Shown here: one piece after another, positions 23,864-32,737 of the stretch
Layout: every line of letters begins with the position of its first letter
Numbering within the stretch: position 1 is the stretch's first letter
Assembly (NCBI RefSeq): GCF_018860545.1
Contig: NZ_JAHKPN010000002.1
Coordinates: forward strand, 186,001-250,000
Reading direction: 5' to 3'
Source: Winogradskyella psychrotolerans
Lineage (GTDB): Bacteria > Bacteroidota > Bacteroidia > Flavobacteriales > Flavobacteriaceae
DNA length: 64,000 nt
Made by a program: the position numbers and the translations under genes
Notes under the pieces: model-generated
Told to the model about the DNA's origin: nothing
Seen by the model: the letters and a program-made list of their open reading frames with translations, nothing else
Database searches by the model: none

Positions 23864-25003
23864 ATGCAATAAACGCGTGAGTTTAATGGATAAATCTGTA
23901 AGAATAATCTTAGAGCTTCCATTGCGTTCAATGTGGTAAATGGCGTCTTGGAGCTCATCAGAGATTTCTAAAATATTAGAATCATGAACAAATGGAGCAA
24001 ATTTTTCAAGTTTAAAGTCATCCGATTTTGGTTCTAAATACACGAGTTCATCAGCTTTATAGTTGAGCAGTAAAGCTTGCCTGAAATAATTTAAACAGAA
24101 ATTAAGAAATTTCTTCTGTGTTTCACGTCCTGTCTTTGCAATTTCTTCTGACCAGGATATTAAATCGTGAATAGCCGCTTTATTCCCTCGGGCTTTAAAA
24201 GCTGAACGAATCCAAAATACAAACCATTTTTCAAATTGTATATCTTCACTATCGTGATAGATTAAATCGCATGCTTTATTATAATTCCCATTGGATTGGT
24301 GTGCTATTTTTGTCGCAACCGATTGCTCTATATGATAGTTTTTCACTAGAGCTTCTGAAATAGCTTCTTCCGCCAAAGGTGGAAAGTGTAATATTTGGCA
24401 ACGCGATCTGATTGTACCAATAATTTGTTCTTCTTCTTCAGCGATAAGAATGAAAATAGTTTTTTCTGGCGGCTCTTCAATGAGCTTAAGAAGCTTATTG
24501 GCACTGGCAGTATTCATTTTTTCAGCCATCCAAATCAACATCACTTTATGTCCGCCTTCATAAGATTTTAGTGTTAGTGCTTTTACAATTTCAAAGGCTT
24601 CATCTACACCAATTTGACCTTGTTTATTATCAACCCCTAATAGTTTATACCAATCAAACAGGTTGCCGTAAGGTTGTTGGTCTAAAAGTTGTCTCCATTC
24701 TTCGAGATAATATTTAGAAACAGGTTTACTTTTTACTTTGTCGCTTGTCGTAACAGGAAATGCAAAATGTAAATCTGGATGAGAGAAATTCTTAAACTTT
24801 ATATTACAAGATTCATTTCCGCCTGAATTTTCACCACCATTATTGCTGCACAATATATATTGCGCGTAGGCTAATGCCATTGGTAGCGTGCCAGAGCCTT
24901 CTGGACCAATAAAAAGTTGAGCATGGGCAATTCTGCCAGCATCGACACTTGTGGTGAGGTGATTTTTTATATGTTTTTGACCTAAAACTTCAGAAAATAG
25001 CAT
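23846..25003 (-). CDS. holB: DNA polymerase III subunit delta'
   Basis: A 385-residue clamp-loader subunit. It opens with the standard FSEVLGQKHIKNHL and the degenerate, non-hydrolysing P-loop GPEGSGTL at 33-40. Later come MNTASANKLLKLIEEPPEKT (sensor region) and the SRC motif (IRSRCQILHF) near residue 205. The zinc module has only two cysteines here (C52 and C66) of the usual four, so it may not bind zinc. It carries its own minus-strand promoter (TAGTTTTG at 25008-25015), four bases before the ATG. Confidence 0.94.
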   Translation of the reverse strand: MLFSEVLGQKHIKNHLTTSVDAGRIAHAQLFIGPEGSGTLPMALAYAQYILCSNNGGENSGGNESCNIKFKNFSHPDLHFAFPVTTSDKVKSKPVSKYYLEEWRQLLDQQPYGNLFDWYKLLGVDNKQGQIGVDEAFEIVKALTLKSYEGGHKVMLIWMAEKMNTASANKLLKLIEEPPEKTIFILIAEEEEQIIGTIRSRCQILHFPPLAEEAISEALVKNYHIEQSVATKIAHQSNGNYNKACDLIYHDSEDIQFEKWFVFWIRSAFKARGNKAAIHDLISWSEEIAKTGRETQKKFLNFCLNYFRQALLLNYKADELVYLEPKSDDFKLEKFAPFVHDSNILEISDELQDAIYHIERNGSSKIILTDLSIKLTRLLHKKSQA

Positions 25004-25007
25004 AAAG

Positions 25008-25015
25008 CAAAACTA
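25008..25015 (-). promoter_or_regulatory. -7 box (TAGTTTTG) abutting the holB start
   Basis: Matches TAnnTTTG on the minus strand, with its G four bases from the ATG. A leaderless message is predicted. Confidence 0.5.
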
Positions 25016-25174
25016 TGTATTTTTTATTAATCTATTATTTAATTTTTAATCGGACTTAATAATTTAAAACTAAAAAAATGGAATTTGTAGATAAGCGCAA
25101 AGGTTATCGTAAATAAAGGCAAGTGATTATTAAAAAGCGGATGGATAAAGTATATTTTTTAACTTACTAATCTT

Positions 25175-25182
25175 TATATTTG
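25175..25182 (+). promoter_or_regulatory. -7 box (TATATTTG) for pgk
   Basis: TATATTTG matches TAnnTTTG and lies about 43 bases before the pgk ATG. Confidence 0.55.
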
Positions 25183-25224
25183 TTATTCAAAATAAAATAA
25201 TTTTCACATCTTATTTATACTATC

Positions 25225-26412
25225 ATGAAGACATTAAACGATTTCAACTTTAAAAATAAAAAAGCATTAATTCGCGTAGATTTTAATGTACCATTAAATG
25301 ATAAATTTGAGGTTACAGACGCAACAAGAATTGTTTCTGCTAAACCAACTATTATTAAAATTTTAGAAGATGGTGGTAGTTGCGTTTTAATGTCACACTT
25401 AGGACGTCCAAAAGGTGTACAAGACGAATTTTCTTTAAAACATATTATTCCAAAAATTGAAGACATTTTAGGTGTTGAAGTGAAATTTGCAAGCAACTGT
25501 GTAGGAGCAGAAGCTGAAGCCATGGCAAATGCTTTACAGCCTGGTGAGATTTTATTACTTGAAAATTTACGTTTTCACGAGGAAGAAAAACAAGGAGATA
25601 GACATTTTGCAGAGCAATTATCTAAATTAGGAGATATTTATGTGAACGATGCTTTTGGTACAGCGCACAGAGCACATGCATCAACAACAATTGTAGCTGA
25701 ATTTTTCCCGGAGGCTAAATGTTTTGGATTATTATTAGCTAAAGAGATTGAGAGCATCAAGAAAGTAATGGAAGATGGTGAAAAACCTGTTTTAGCAGTT
25801 CTTGGTGGAGCAAAAGTATCTTCTAAAATTACGGTTATAGAAAATATTCTTGATAAGGTAGATCATCTCATTATTGGTGGTGGAATGACATTTACTTTCA
25901 TAAAAGCACAAGGTGGAAAGATTGGAGATTCTATTTGTGAAGATGATAAAATGGAATTAGCTCTAGATATCTTAAAACAAGCTAAGGAAAAAGGAGTACA
26001 AATACACATACCAGTTGATGTTATTGCTGCTGATGCGTTTAGTAATGATGCAAACACTCAAGTTTGTGATGTTACGAATATTCCTGATGGATGGCAAGGT
26101 TTAGATGCCGGACCTAAATCAAGAGCGAATTTCGATGCCGTTGTTAACGAATGTAAAACGATACTTTGGAATGGGCCTTTAGGAGTGTTTGAATTAGAAA
26201 CGTTCTCTAAAGGAACAATTGCACTTGGAGATTCCATTGCAAATGCAACTAAAAACGGTGCCTTTTCTTTAGTAGGTGGAGGGGATTCTGTTGCTGCAGT
26301 AAAACAATTTGGTTTTGAAAACAAAGTAAGCTACGTAAGTACAGGTGGTGGAGCTATGTTAGAAAGTCTTGAAGGTAAGACCTTACCTGGTATTGCGGCG
26401 ATATTGAATTAA
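25225..26412 (+). CDS. pgk: Phosphoglycerate kinase
   Basis: A 395-residue glycolytic kinase interconverting 1,3-bisphosphoglycerate plus ADP and 3-phosphoglycerate plus ATP. Signature RVDFNVPLN at residues 17-25, SHLGRPKG in the substrate site, ENLRFHEEE, the hinge GGAKVSSKI, and the C-terminal [13 protein letters not shown] with STGGGAMLE. All catalytic segments are complete and the length is standard. A lipoprotein gene begins 10 bases downstream. Confidence 0.98.
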   Translation: MKTLNDFNFKNKKALIRVDFNVPLNDKFEVTDATRIVSAKPTIIKILEDGGSCVLMSHLGRPKGVQDEFSLKHIIPKIEDILGVEVKFASNCVGAEAEAMANALQPGEILLLENLRFHEEEKQGDRHFAEQLSKLGDIYVNDAFGTAHRAHASTTIVAEFFPEAKCFGLLLAKEIESIKKVMEDGEKPVLAVLGGAKVSSKITVIENILDKVDHLIIGGGMTFTFIKAQGGKIGDSICEDDKMELALDILKQAKEKGVQIHIPVDVIAADAFSNDANTQVCDVTNIPDGWQGLDAGPKSRANFDAVVNECKTILWNGPLGVFELETFSKGTIALGDSIANATKNGAFSLVGGGDSVAAVKQFGFENKVSYVSTGGGAMLESLEGKTLPGIAAILN

Positions 26413-26422
26413 TCAATAAAAA

Positions 26423-27391
26423 ATGAAAATATTTAATTTTCTTTTACTAGTTGTATTTGCACTATGTTTTGGATGTTCTGATAGTAACAATAGTAATTCT
26501 GAGGCTACAGATTTAAGATATAAAGTACTCTTAAATTATGACGGTGATATTGTTTTTATCGGAGATCAGACCAACGAAGCTATTTTTGATAGTTACTCAA
26601 CAGATTACTATTTAAGTATATTGGGTTATTATCACGATAAAGCTAGTAATATATTGTATTTTATAGCTAGAGATGACTTCGATACGGGTTTTAAATTACA
26701 TCATATAGATTTGCAGCAACTTTATGATACAAGAGACTATTATTACACAGCAGAATCATCGGATATTACCTTTAACGAGGGCGATTATTTAATGTCTGGT
26801 GCCATGATGGAGTCTCAAAATCGATACCATTTCTTAGTTACAGAAGATGATTATAATATCCTTTTAAAGACCTATGAAAATGGATCGTTAGTGCAAACTC
26901 AAAACCTAACGACGACCTTTGATATGGTTAATTTTGGAATTGGTGGGATTGAATATTTTCAAGACGCTAATCGGTTAGTGATCATTCAGGATGTATTTAA
27001 TTCTTCGAGTAAAAAAACAAGAATAATCGATTTAAATACACTCAATTTGATTGGTGAACATACCAATTTTAACTATAATTATTTTGGTGGTTTTGGAAAC
27101 GATCAAAATCAATTTTTGATAGGAAGAAGAGAGGTAAATTATGTTGTTCATGAATATTTAACAGATATACACGGAAATCTAATTTACGATATAACGGATA
27201 GCTATTCATTTTTAGGTAGAGCATCGTTCGGTTACGACACTATTGATGATGCTTTTGAATATTTTGCAGAAGGTGATGCAAGACAAGAAGTGGGAACAAT
27301 AAATACCACTACCGGAGAGTTGTTAAGAGAAGGGATTTATGGCGAACCACATTCACGGCATTCTCAGATCTTTTATTTTACACCAAATTAG
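26423..27391 (+). CDS. Lipoprotein of unknown function
   Basis: A 322-residue predicted lipoprotein. The signal ends at the lipobox FALCFGC (lipidated Cys at 18), followed by an Asn/Ser-rich tether. The mature part is aromatic- and strand-rich, with repeated segments such as YYLSILGYYHDKASNILYFI and KKTRIIDLNTLNLIGEH that suggest a beta-propeller. No family is recognised. It starts 10 bases after pgk; co-transcription is likely but a functional link is not evident. Confidence 0.72.
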   Translation: MKIFNFLLLVVFALCFGCSDSNNSNSEATDLRYKVLLNYDGDIVFIGDQTNEAIFDSYSTDYYLSILGYYHDKASNILYFIARDDFDTGFKLHHIDLQQLYDTRDYYYTAESSDITFNEGDYLMSGAMMESQNRYHFLVTEDDYNILLKTYENGSLVQTQNLTTTFDMVNFGIGGIEYFQDANRLVIIQDVFNSSSKKTRIIDLNTLNLIGEHTNFNYNYFGGFGNDQNQFLIGRREVNYVVHEYLTDIHGNLIYDITDSYSFLGRASFGYDTIDDAFEYFAEGDARQEVGTINTTTGELLREGIYGEPHSRHSQIFYFTPN

Positions 27392-27423
27392 CCGATTTAG
27401 ATTTAAACTAATGTTGTTTTAAT

Positions 27424-28980
27424 ATGTTACGAGTTTCACTATTATTTTTTTGTACAATTGTTTTTGGTACAAGTCTGTTTGCACAAACCAAAAGCGATAG
27501 TATTGCAAAAAAAGCAGTAAAAGTAGTACCAAGTGATGATTCGGTTATTGATGGCAAACTTTTTAAATCTGAAAACAAGATTGAAGCCCTTGTAGATTCT
27601 TTAAATGTAAAAAATCTTGAAGATTTACCTCATGTCGCAGAATTAGATAAAAAGTGGTTAGAAGAATTGTATAGCAATTCCCTTTTCGATACTATTTATA
27701 AATCGGTTACGGAACTCGATTATGCGCCTGTAGATTATCCTGAGCTTCCTACAGATACCTTAAAAGCAAGGCTGGCAAAACTAAACGCTAGAACTCCTTT
27801 TAATGTAGAATACAATGTATCTTTAGAAAGCGTGATTAAAAGTTACCTTAAGCATAGACGCAGCTCTTTAGAACGCTTAATGGGCTTAAGTCACTTTTAT
27901 TTCCCCATGTTTGAGCAAGAATTTGACAAACATGATATTCCATTAGAAATGAAGTACTTGGCGATTGTAGAATCAGCTTTAAAACCAAGAGCGCGATCTC
28001 GGGTTGGAGCCACAGGTCTTTGGCAATTTATGTATGGCACCGGAAAAGAGCATAATTTAAATGTGAGCAGTTATGTAGATGATCGTAGTGATCCTATAAA
28101 GTCTACGACAGCGGCAGCGGAATATTTAAATAGAGTGTATCATATTTTTAATGATTGGGATTTAGCGTTAGCCGCTTATAACTCCGGACCAGGAAATGTA
28201 AATAAAGCCATTAGACGTTCAGGAGGATCTAAGAATTATTGGAATATTCGTCATAATTTACCAAGAGAAACGGCTGGTTACGTGCCTGCATTTTTAGCGA
28301 CCATGTATATTTTTGAATACGCGGAAGAACATGGTTTTAAACCAGAACGACCGCCATTTCAGCTTATTCAAACAGATACGGTTCATGTAAAACAAATGAT
28401 TTCTTTAAACCATGTGTCGGAAGCGACAGGCATTAATATTGAAGAATTACAGTTTTTAAATCCTGCGTATAAATTAGATATTCTTCCAAAGGTTGAGGGT
28501 AAAGCTTATACATTACGATTGCCTCGTGAAGCTATTGGTACATTTGTGACTAATGAAGATCAGATATACGCCTTTGCTAATGCTGAGTTTAATAAGCGCG
28601 AAAAACCATTACCTCAATTTGTAAGTGATGATACTAAAATCAAGTATCGGGTTCGCAGTGGAGATTATTTGGGTAAAATTGCAAGGAAGTATGGTGTTAG
28701 GGTAAGTCAGTTAAAACAATGGAATAATTTAAGAGGTAATGATCTTAGTATAGGTCAACGCTTAACCATTTATCCAAAGAATTATGGTGCTTCAATTGCT
28801 TCAACCCCTAAAAAAGTGGTAAATACTGCAGGTAAACAAACCTATACCGTAAGGGCAGGAGATTCACTTTGGTCTATAGCTCAAAAATTTTCAGGAGTTT
28901 CTGTTCAAAATATTAAAGATTGGAACGATATTAGTAGTAGTAAACTTAAAATAGGGATGACCCTTATAGTATCTAAATAA
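27424..28980 (+). CDS. MltD-like lytic transglycosylase with two LysM domains
   Basis: A 518-residue exported peptidoglycan enzyme. Signal peptide at residues 1-20. The SLT domain (about 155-300) has the catalytic Glu183 in LAIVESALKP, then GATGLWQFM, AALAAYNSGPGNVN and the conserved ETAGYVPAFLA. Two LysM domains lie at about 408-452 (YRVRSGDYLGKIARKYGV) and 473-516 (YTVRAGDSLWSIAQKF). The architecture matches MltD, which cleaves glycan strands to 1,6-anhydro ends. It is followed 11 bases later by the DUF4837 lipoprotein, a common pairing. Confidence 0.93.
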   Translation: MLRVSLLFFCTIVFGTSLFAQTKSDSIAKKAVKVVPSDDSVIDGKLFKSENKIEALVDSLNVKNLEDLPHVAELDKKWLEELYSNSLFDTIYKSVTELDYAPVDYPELPTDTLKARLAKLNARTPFNVEYNVSLESVIKSYLKHRRSSLERLMGLSHFYFPMFEQEFDKHDIPLEMKYLAIVESALKPRARSRVGATGLWQFMYGTGKEHNLNVSSYVDDRSDPIKSTTAAAEYLNRVYHIFNDWDLALAAYNSGPGNVNKAIRRSGGSKNYWNIRHNLPRETAGYVPAFLATMYIFEYAEEHGFKPERPPFQLIQTDTVHVKQMISLNHVSEATGINIEELQFLNPAYKLDILPKVEGKAYTLRLPREAIGTFVTNEDQIYAFANAEFNKREKPLPQFVSDDTKIKYRVRSGDYLGKIARKYGVRVSQLKQWNNLRGNDLSIGQRLTIYPKNYGASIASTPKKVVNTAGKQTYTVRAGDSLWSIAQKFSGVSVQNIKDWNDISSSKLKIGMTLIVSK

Positions 28981-28991
28981 AAACAAAATTT

Positions 28992-29972
28992 ATGAAAGCG
29001 CTTTACACTGTATTTTTTTGTGTGCTGTTATTGGCATGTGGAGATAAAAAAGGAGATGATAAAACGATTTATTTACCAGCGTCTAACGGAAATTTGAATA
29101 CTATTTCTGTTGTAGCGGATAATATTGTGTGGGAAGGTGATGTGGGAGAACAGGTTCGGAATATTTTTGCCGCTCCTTTAGATGGTTTACCAACAGAAGA
29201 ACCGTTATTTAATATGAGACAAATTCCAACTCAGGTTTTTGATGGGTTTGCAGCACGAAGCAGACTTGTACTCAAAATTGAGAAAGGTGATATTGAAGCG
29301 ACAACTAAAATTGTAAATAATGCTTTTGCAAAACCGCAAACGGTTGCTGTAGTCGGTGGTAAAACTGATAAAGAAATCGTTGAGCAGTTAATAGAGAATA
29401 AAGCTAAGATCATTGATGCGTTTACTAAAGAAGAAGTGAAAGAAAAGCAAAGACGTATCAATTTGTCCTTGTTAAATGATAAAGCAATGGAAGATAAATT
29501 GGGCTTTACAATTAATATTCCTACGGCTTATAGAATAAGTAAAGCTAGTGATGATTTTTTCTGGATCCGCAAAAACCTGTCTAATGCAAAAACAATGGAG
29601 CTTATGTTTTATGAAGTGCCATTTGAATCAATTTCTAAAGGAGACAGCACCATTGTAGATATCGTAAAGGTGCGCGATGAGATTACGAAATCTAAAATTC
29701 CTGGTGAAGATGGAATTTATATGGCAGTTGAAGATGCTTATGCACCTTCAATGTTTGAAACGATAATAGACAATAAGCCAGCTTATGAAGTAAGAGGTAT
29801 GTGGGAAATGAAAGGTTTTACTATGGCAGGACCTTTTATTACTTATGCCATTGAAGATAAAATAAACAACCGTTACTTAATAGCAGATGGTTATGTTTAT
29901 GCACCATCCTTAGAAAAACGAGATTACATTTTTGAATTAGAATCAATTATTAAATCAATAACTATAAACTAG
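28992..29972 (+). CDS. DUF4837 family lipoprotein
   Basis: A 326-residue lipoprotein (lipobox VLLLACG, Cys at 16). It has the DUF4837 features: LPASNGNLNTISVV just after the anchor, VGEQVRNIFAAPLDGLPTEE, LVLKIEKGD, and a C-terminal half with NKPAYEVRGMWEMKG. Family function is unknown; members are restricted to Bacteroidota. It is in an operon-like position behind the MltD-like enzyme, so a role in wall or outer-membrane upkeep is plausible. A clean terminator follows. Confidence 0.86.
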   Translation: MKALYTVFFCVLLLACGDKKGDDKTIYLPASNGNLNTISVVADNIVWEGDVGEQVRNIFAAPLDGLPTEEPLFNMRQIPTQVFDGFAARSRLVLKIEKGDIEATTKIVNNAFAKPQTVAVVGGKTDKEIVEQLIENKAKIIDAFTKEEVKEKQRRINLSLLNDKAMEDKLGFTINIPTAYRISKASDDFFWIRKNLSNAKTMELMFYEVPFESISKGDSTIVDIVKVRDEITKSKIPGEDGIYMAVEDAYAPSMFETIIDNKPAYEVRGMWEMKGFTMAGPFITYAIEDKINNRYLIADGYVYAPSLEKRDYIFELESIIKSITIN

Positions 29973-29987
29973 TTATTAGAAACCTAT

Positions 29988-30019
29988 AAAAAAGCCAACT
30001 CTTAGAGTTGGCTTTTTTT
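29988..30019. terminator. Bidirectional terminator between DUF4837 and tatA
   Basis: AAAGCCAACTC pairs with GAGTTGGCTTT around a TTA loop. A and T runs flank it on both sides. It separates two convergent genes. Confidence 0.85.
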
Positions 30020-30042
30020 ATGTGTTTTGTTTTTTAAGAGTG

Positions 30043-30225
30043 TTATTCTTTCTCTTTAGAGTCAACAGACTCATCTTTATTAGCGTTCTTAAATTCTTTT
30101 AAACCGCTACCTAAACCTTTCATTAATTCAGGAATCTTTTTACCACCAAAAAGTAATAAAACTATTACAGCAATTAGAATTACTTGAGGCCATCCAATCA
30201 TTAATGGGATAATGTTCAAACTCAT
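30043..30225 (-). CDS. tatA: Twin-arginine translocase subunit TatA/TatE
   Basis: A 60-residue TatA-family protein. One N-terminal membrane helix (about 12-27, [16 protein letters not shown]) is followed by the signature [20 protein letters not shown], an amphipathic helix, and a charged tail (SVDSKEKE). It forms the pore component of the Tat system, which exports folded proteins. TatC is not in this window. A minus-strand promoter TAACTTTG lies at 30244-30251. Confidence 0.93.
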   Translation of the reverse strand: MSLNIIPLMIGWPQVILIAVIVLLLFGGKKIPELMKGLGSGLKEFKNANKDESVDSKEKE

Positions 30226-30243
30226 AACTTTTTATTTAGGCTG

Positions 30244-30251
30244 CAAAGTTA
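30244..30251 (-). promoter_or_regulatory. -7 box (TAACTTTG) for tatA
   Basis: Matches TAnnTTTG on the minus strand, about 18 bases before the tatA ATG. Confidence 0.5.
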
Positions 30252-30325
30252 GTAATTATAGTTTAATAATAGCGTTGTTATGTCAACTTTAAGACTTAAT
30301 CATGGGACTATTTGAGTATTTTAAC

Positions 30326-30333
30326 TAATTTTG
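30326..30333 (+). promoter_or_regulatory. -7 box (TAATTTTG) abutting the M23 peptidase start
   Basis: TAATTTTG matches TAnnTTTG and ends five bases before the ATG at 30339, which argues against the upstream TTG at 30312 as the start. Confidence 0.5.
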
Positions 30334-30338
30334 TTTCA

Positions 30339-31208
30339 ATGGCAAAAAAGAAAAAATCAGAAAAAAAATTCACTAAAAAGTTACTACATAAGTATCGTTT
30401 AGTCATACTTAATGAAGATACTTTTGAAGAGCGCTTTGCTATTAAATTAACACGACTCAACGTCTTTATCTTAACGTCGGTTTCCGCGATTTCATTGGTG
30501 TTTTTTACAGTTTTATTGATTGCATTTACACCATTAAGAGAATACATTCCGGGGTATTCTTCAGCAAAATTAAAAAAGAAAGCAACCATTTTGAACTACA
30601 AAACTGATTCACTAGTTCAAGAATTGGAATTGAATAAACGTTACTATGCCTCTATAAGAAAAGTACTAACAGGAGATGTAGCCACATTAGATTTTAATAG
30701 AGACTCTGTTATTGAAGCTGCTAAAAATGATTTAGATATTTTACAGGTGCCAACAAGTAGAGAAGATTCGCTTTTAAGAGAAAAAGTCGCAAAAGAAGAT
30801 AAATACAATTTGTTTGAAGTTGCAGGAGACCATTCAAGTTACATTTTATTTCCTCCTGTAAATGGAACCATTTCCGAAGGGTATAATTTAGAAGAAAAAC
30901 ATTATGCAGTAGATGTTGTTGTACCTGTTCATACTCCTGTTAAAGCAACAGCAGATGGTACGGTTATTTTTGCTGAATGGACTGTAGAAACAGGCTATGT
31001 GGTCATCATAGAACACAATAGAGAGTTGATTTCTGTTTATAAACACAATTCAGATATCACAAAATCGCAAGGAGATGTTGTAAAGTCAGGTGAAGTTATA
31101 GCGATGTCTGGTGATGCAGGAGAGCTTACTACAGGGCCTCATCTTCATTTTGAATTGTGGAGTAAAGGTTATGCTGTAGATCCAACTAATTTTATCAATT
31201 TTGAATAA
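30339..31208 (+). CDS. M23 family metallopeptidase (murein hydrolase)
   Basis: A 289-residue membrane-anchored peptidase (start taken at the ATG at 30339, giving MAKKKKSEKK; a TTG nine codons upstream is in the promoter). One membrane helix lies at about 43-67. A coiled stalk follows, then the LytM/M23 domain. Zinc ligands are intact: His188 and Asp192 in HYAVDVV, and His268 and His270 in GPHLHFELW. It cleaves peptide cross-links in peptidoglycan. It starts a tight run: its stop overlaps the next ATG by one base (TAATG). Confidence 0.92.
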   Translation: MAKKKKSEKKFTKKLLHKYRLVILNEDTFEERFAIKLTRLNVFILTSVSAISLVFFTVLLIAFTPLREYIPGYSSAKLKKKATILNYKTDSLVQELELNKRYYASIRKVLTGDVATLDFNRDSVIEAAKNDLDILQVPTSREDSLLREKVAKEDKYNLFEVAGDHSSYILFPPVNGTISEGYNLEEKHYAVDVVVPVHTPVKATADGTVIFAEWTVETGYVVIIEHNRELISVYKHNSDITKSQGDVVKSGEVIAMSGDAGELTTGPHLHFELWSKGYAVDPTNFINFE

Positions 31209-32710
31209 TGCCTTCATTTAAAGCTGCACTTTCTAAACCGTTTGCTAAATATGTAGCAAAACGTATTCAAAAATGGTCTTCTAGACCTATTGAAACACAA
31301 CAAAAAGTTTTTGAAAATTTAATTTCTGAAGCTAAGCACACTGCTTTTGGTAGGGATCATAATTTTGAAGCTATAGCGACGTATGAAGAATTTCAAAATA
31401 ACGTTCCTGTAAGAGATTATGAAGACCTAAAACCTTATGTAGAGCGTGTCGTAGCAGGTGAGGAGGATATACTCTGGAAAGGCAAACCAGTGTATTTTGC
31501 AAAAACCTCTGGTACTACTTCTGGTGCAAAATATATTCCGATTACAAAGGAAAGTATGCCAACGCATGTTGAAGCGGCTAGAAACGCCATATTAATGTAT
31601 ATCTATGAAACAGGAAATTCAAAATTTGTAGATGGTAAAATGATTTTTCTTCAAGGTAGTCCTATTTTAGAAGAAAAGAATGGTATAAAGCTCGGAAGAC
31701 TTTCAGGAATTGTTGCGCATTATGTGCCTAAATATCTTCAAAAAAATAGATTACCAAGTTTAGAAACCAATTGTATTGATGATTGGGAAACTAAGGTTGA
31801 AGCCATTGTAGATGAAACGATAAATGAAGACATGAGTATCATTTCTGGTATTCCTTCTTGGGTGCAGATGTACTTTGAAAAATTGATTGAAAAGTCGGGC
31901 CAAAGTGTTGGTGATCTCTTTAAAAACTTCAATCTATTTATTTTTGGAGGGGTTAACTATGAACCATACAGAGCTAAATTTGAAAATCTAATAGGACGGA
32001 AAGTCGACAGTATAGAGCTATATCCTGCTAGTGAAGGCTTTTTTGCATTTCAAGATCAACAGAATGAACGTGGTATGTTGCTTCAATTAAATTCAGGGAT
32101 ATTTTATGAGTTTATAGAAGCTGAGCACTTTTTTGAGGATCAACCAAAACGACTCACCATTGCAGATGTAAAGTTAAGCGTAAATTATGTAATGATTATT
32201 TCTACAACAGCAGGGCTTTGGGCATACAATATTGGAGACACTGTAGAGTTTACATCATTAAAACCCTATAGAGTGATTGTAAGTGGACGTATAAAACATT
32301 TTATTTCAGCTTTTGGAGAGCATGTTATTGGCAAAGAAGTGGAGCAAGCTTTAAAGGAAGCTACGGCTAACACAATGATATCGGTGAATGAATTTACGGT
32401 TGCGCCTCAAATAAGTCCAATGGAAGGCTTACCGTATCATGAATGGTTCATAGAGTTTGAAAATCAGCCAGAAAATGACGCCGAATTAATTGAAGCTTTG
32501 GAGCAATCCTTACAGCAACAAAATAGTTATTATTTTGACTTGATTCAGGGGAAGGTTCTTAGGCCATTAAAAATTTCGAAAATTAAAAAAGATGGATTTC
32601 AAACCTATATGAAATCTATAGGGAAATTAGGAGGCCAAAATAAAATACCAAGACTTGCTAATGATAGAAAAATAGCAGACCGTTTACATCAACTTAAATT
32701 AATCAAATAA
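31208..32710 (+). CDS. GH3 family (acyl-amido synthetase-like) protein
   Basis: A 500-residue member of the GH3 family, adenylate-forming enzymes known in plants for joining amino acids to jasmonate or auxin. The ATP-binding motif is FAKTSGTTSGAKYIPIT at about 98-114. Later motifs are LYPASEGFFAFQ and YNIGDTVEF, which match the family's second and third motifs. Bacterial GH3 proteins have no established substrate. It overlaps the M23 gene by one base and is followed 27 bases later by the nucleoside-phosphorylase-like gene. Confidence 0.88.
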   Translation: MPSFKAALSKPFAKYVAKRIQKWSSRPIETQQKVFENLISEAKHTAFGRDHNFEAIATYEEFQNNVPVRDYEDLKPYVERVVAGEEDILWKGKPVYFAKTSGTTSGAKYIPITKESMPTHVEAARNAILMYIYETGNSKFVDGKMIFLQGSPILEEKNGIKLGRLSGIVAHYVPKYLQKNRLPSLETNCIDDWETKVEAIVDETINEDMSIISGIPSWVQMYFEKLIEKSGQSVGDLFKNFNLFIFGGVNYEPYRAKFENLIGRKVDSIELYPASEGFFAFQDQQNERGMLLQLNSGIFYEFIEAEHFFEDQPKRLTIADVKLSVNYVMIISTTAGLWAYNIGDTVEFTSLKPYRVIVSGRIKHFISAFGEHVIGKEVEQALKEATANTMISVNEFTVAPQISPMEGLPYHEWFIEFENQPENDAELIEALEQSLQQQNSYYFDLIQGKVLRPLKISKIKKDGFQTYMKSIGKLGGQNKIPRLANDRKIADRLHQLKLIK

Positions 32711-32737
32711 GCCTATATTTGTAGGTTAAATTAAGAT

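Noticed and set aside
25215..25523. A 102-codon minus-strand frame
   Set aside because: Antisense to the start of pgk, a certain gene; no recognisable domain.
30312..30338. A nine-codon N-terminal extension of the M23 peptidase starting at TTG
   Set aside because: It overlaps the predicted TAATTTTG promoter box; the ATG at 30339 is preferred.
30308..30589. A 93-codon minus-strand frame
   Set aside because: Antisense to the M23 peptidase N-terminus; reflects its Lys-rich coding.
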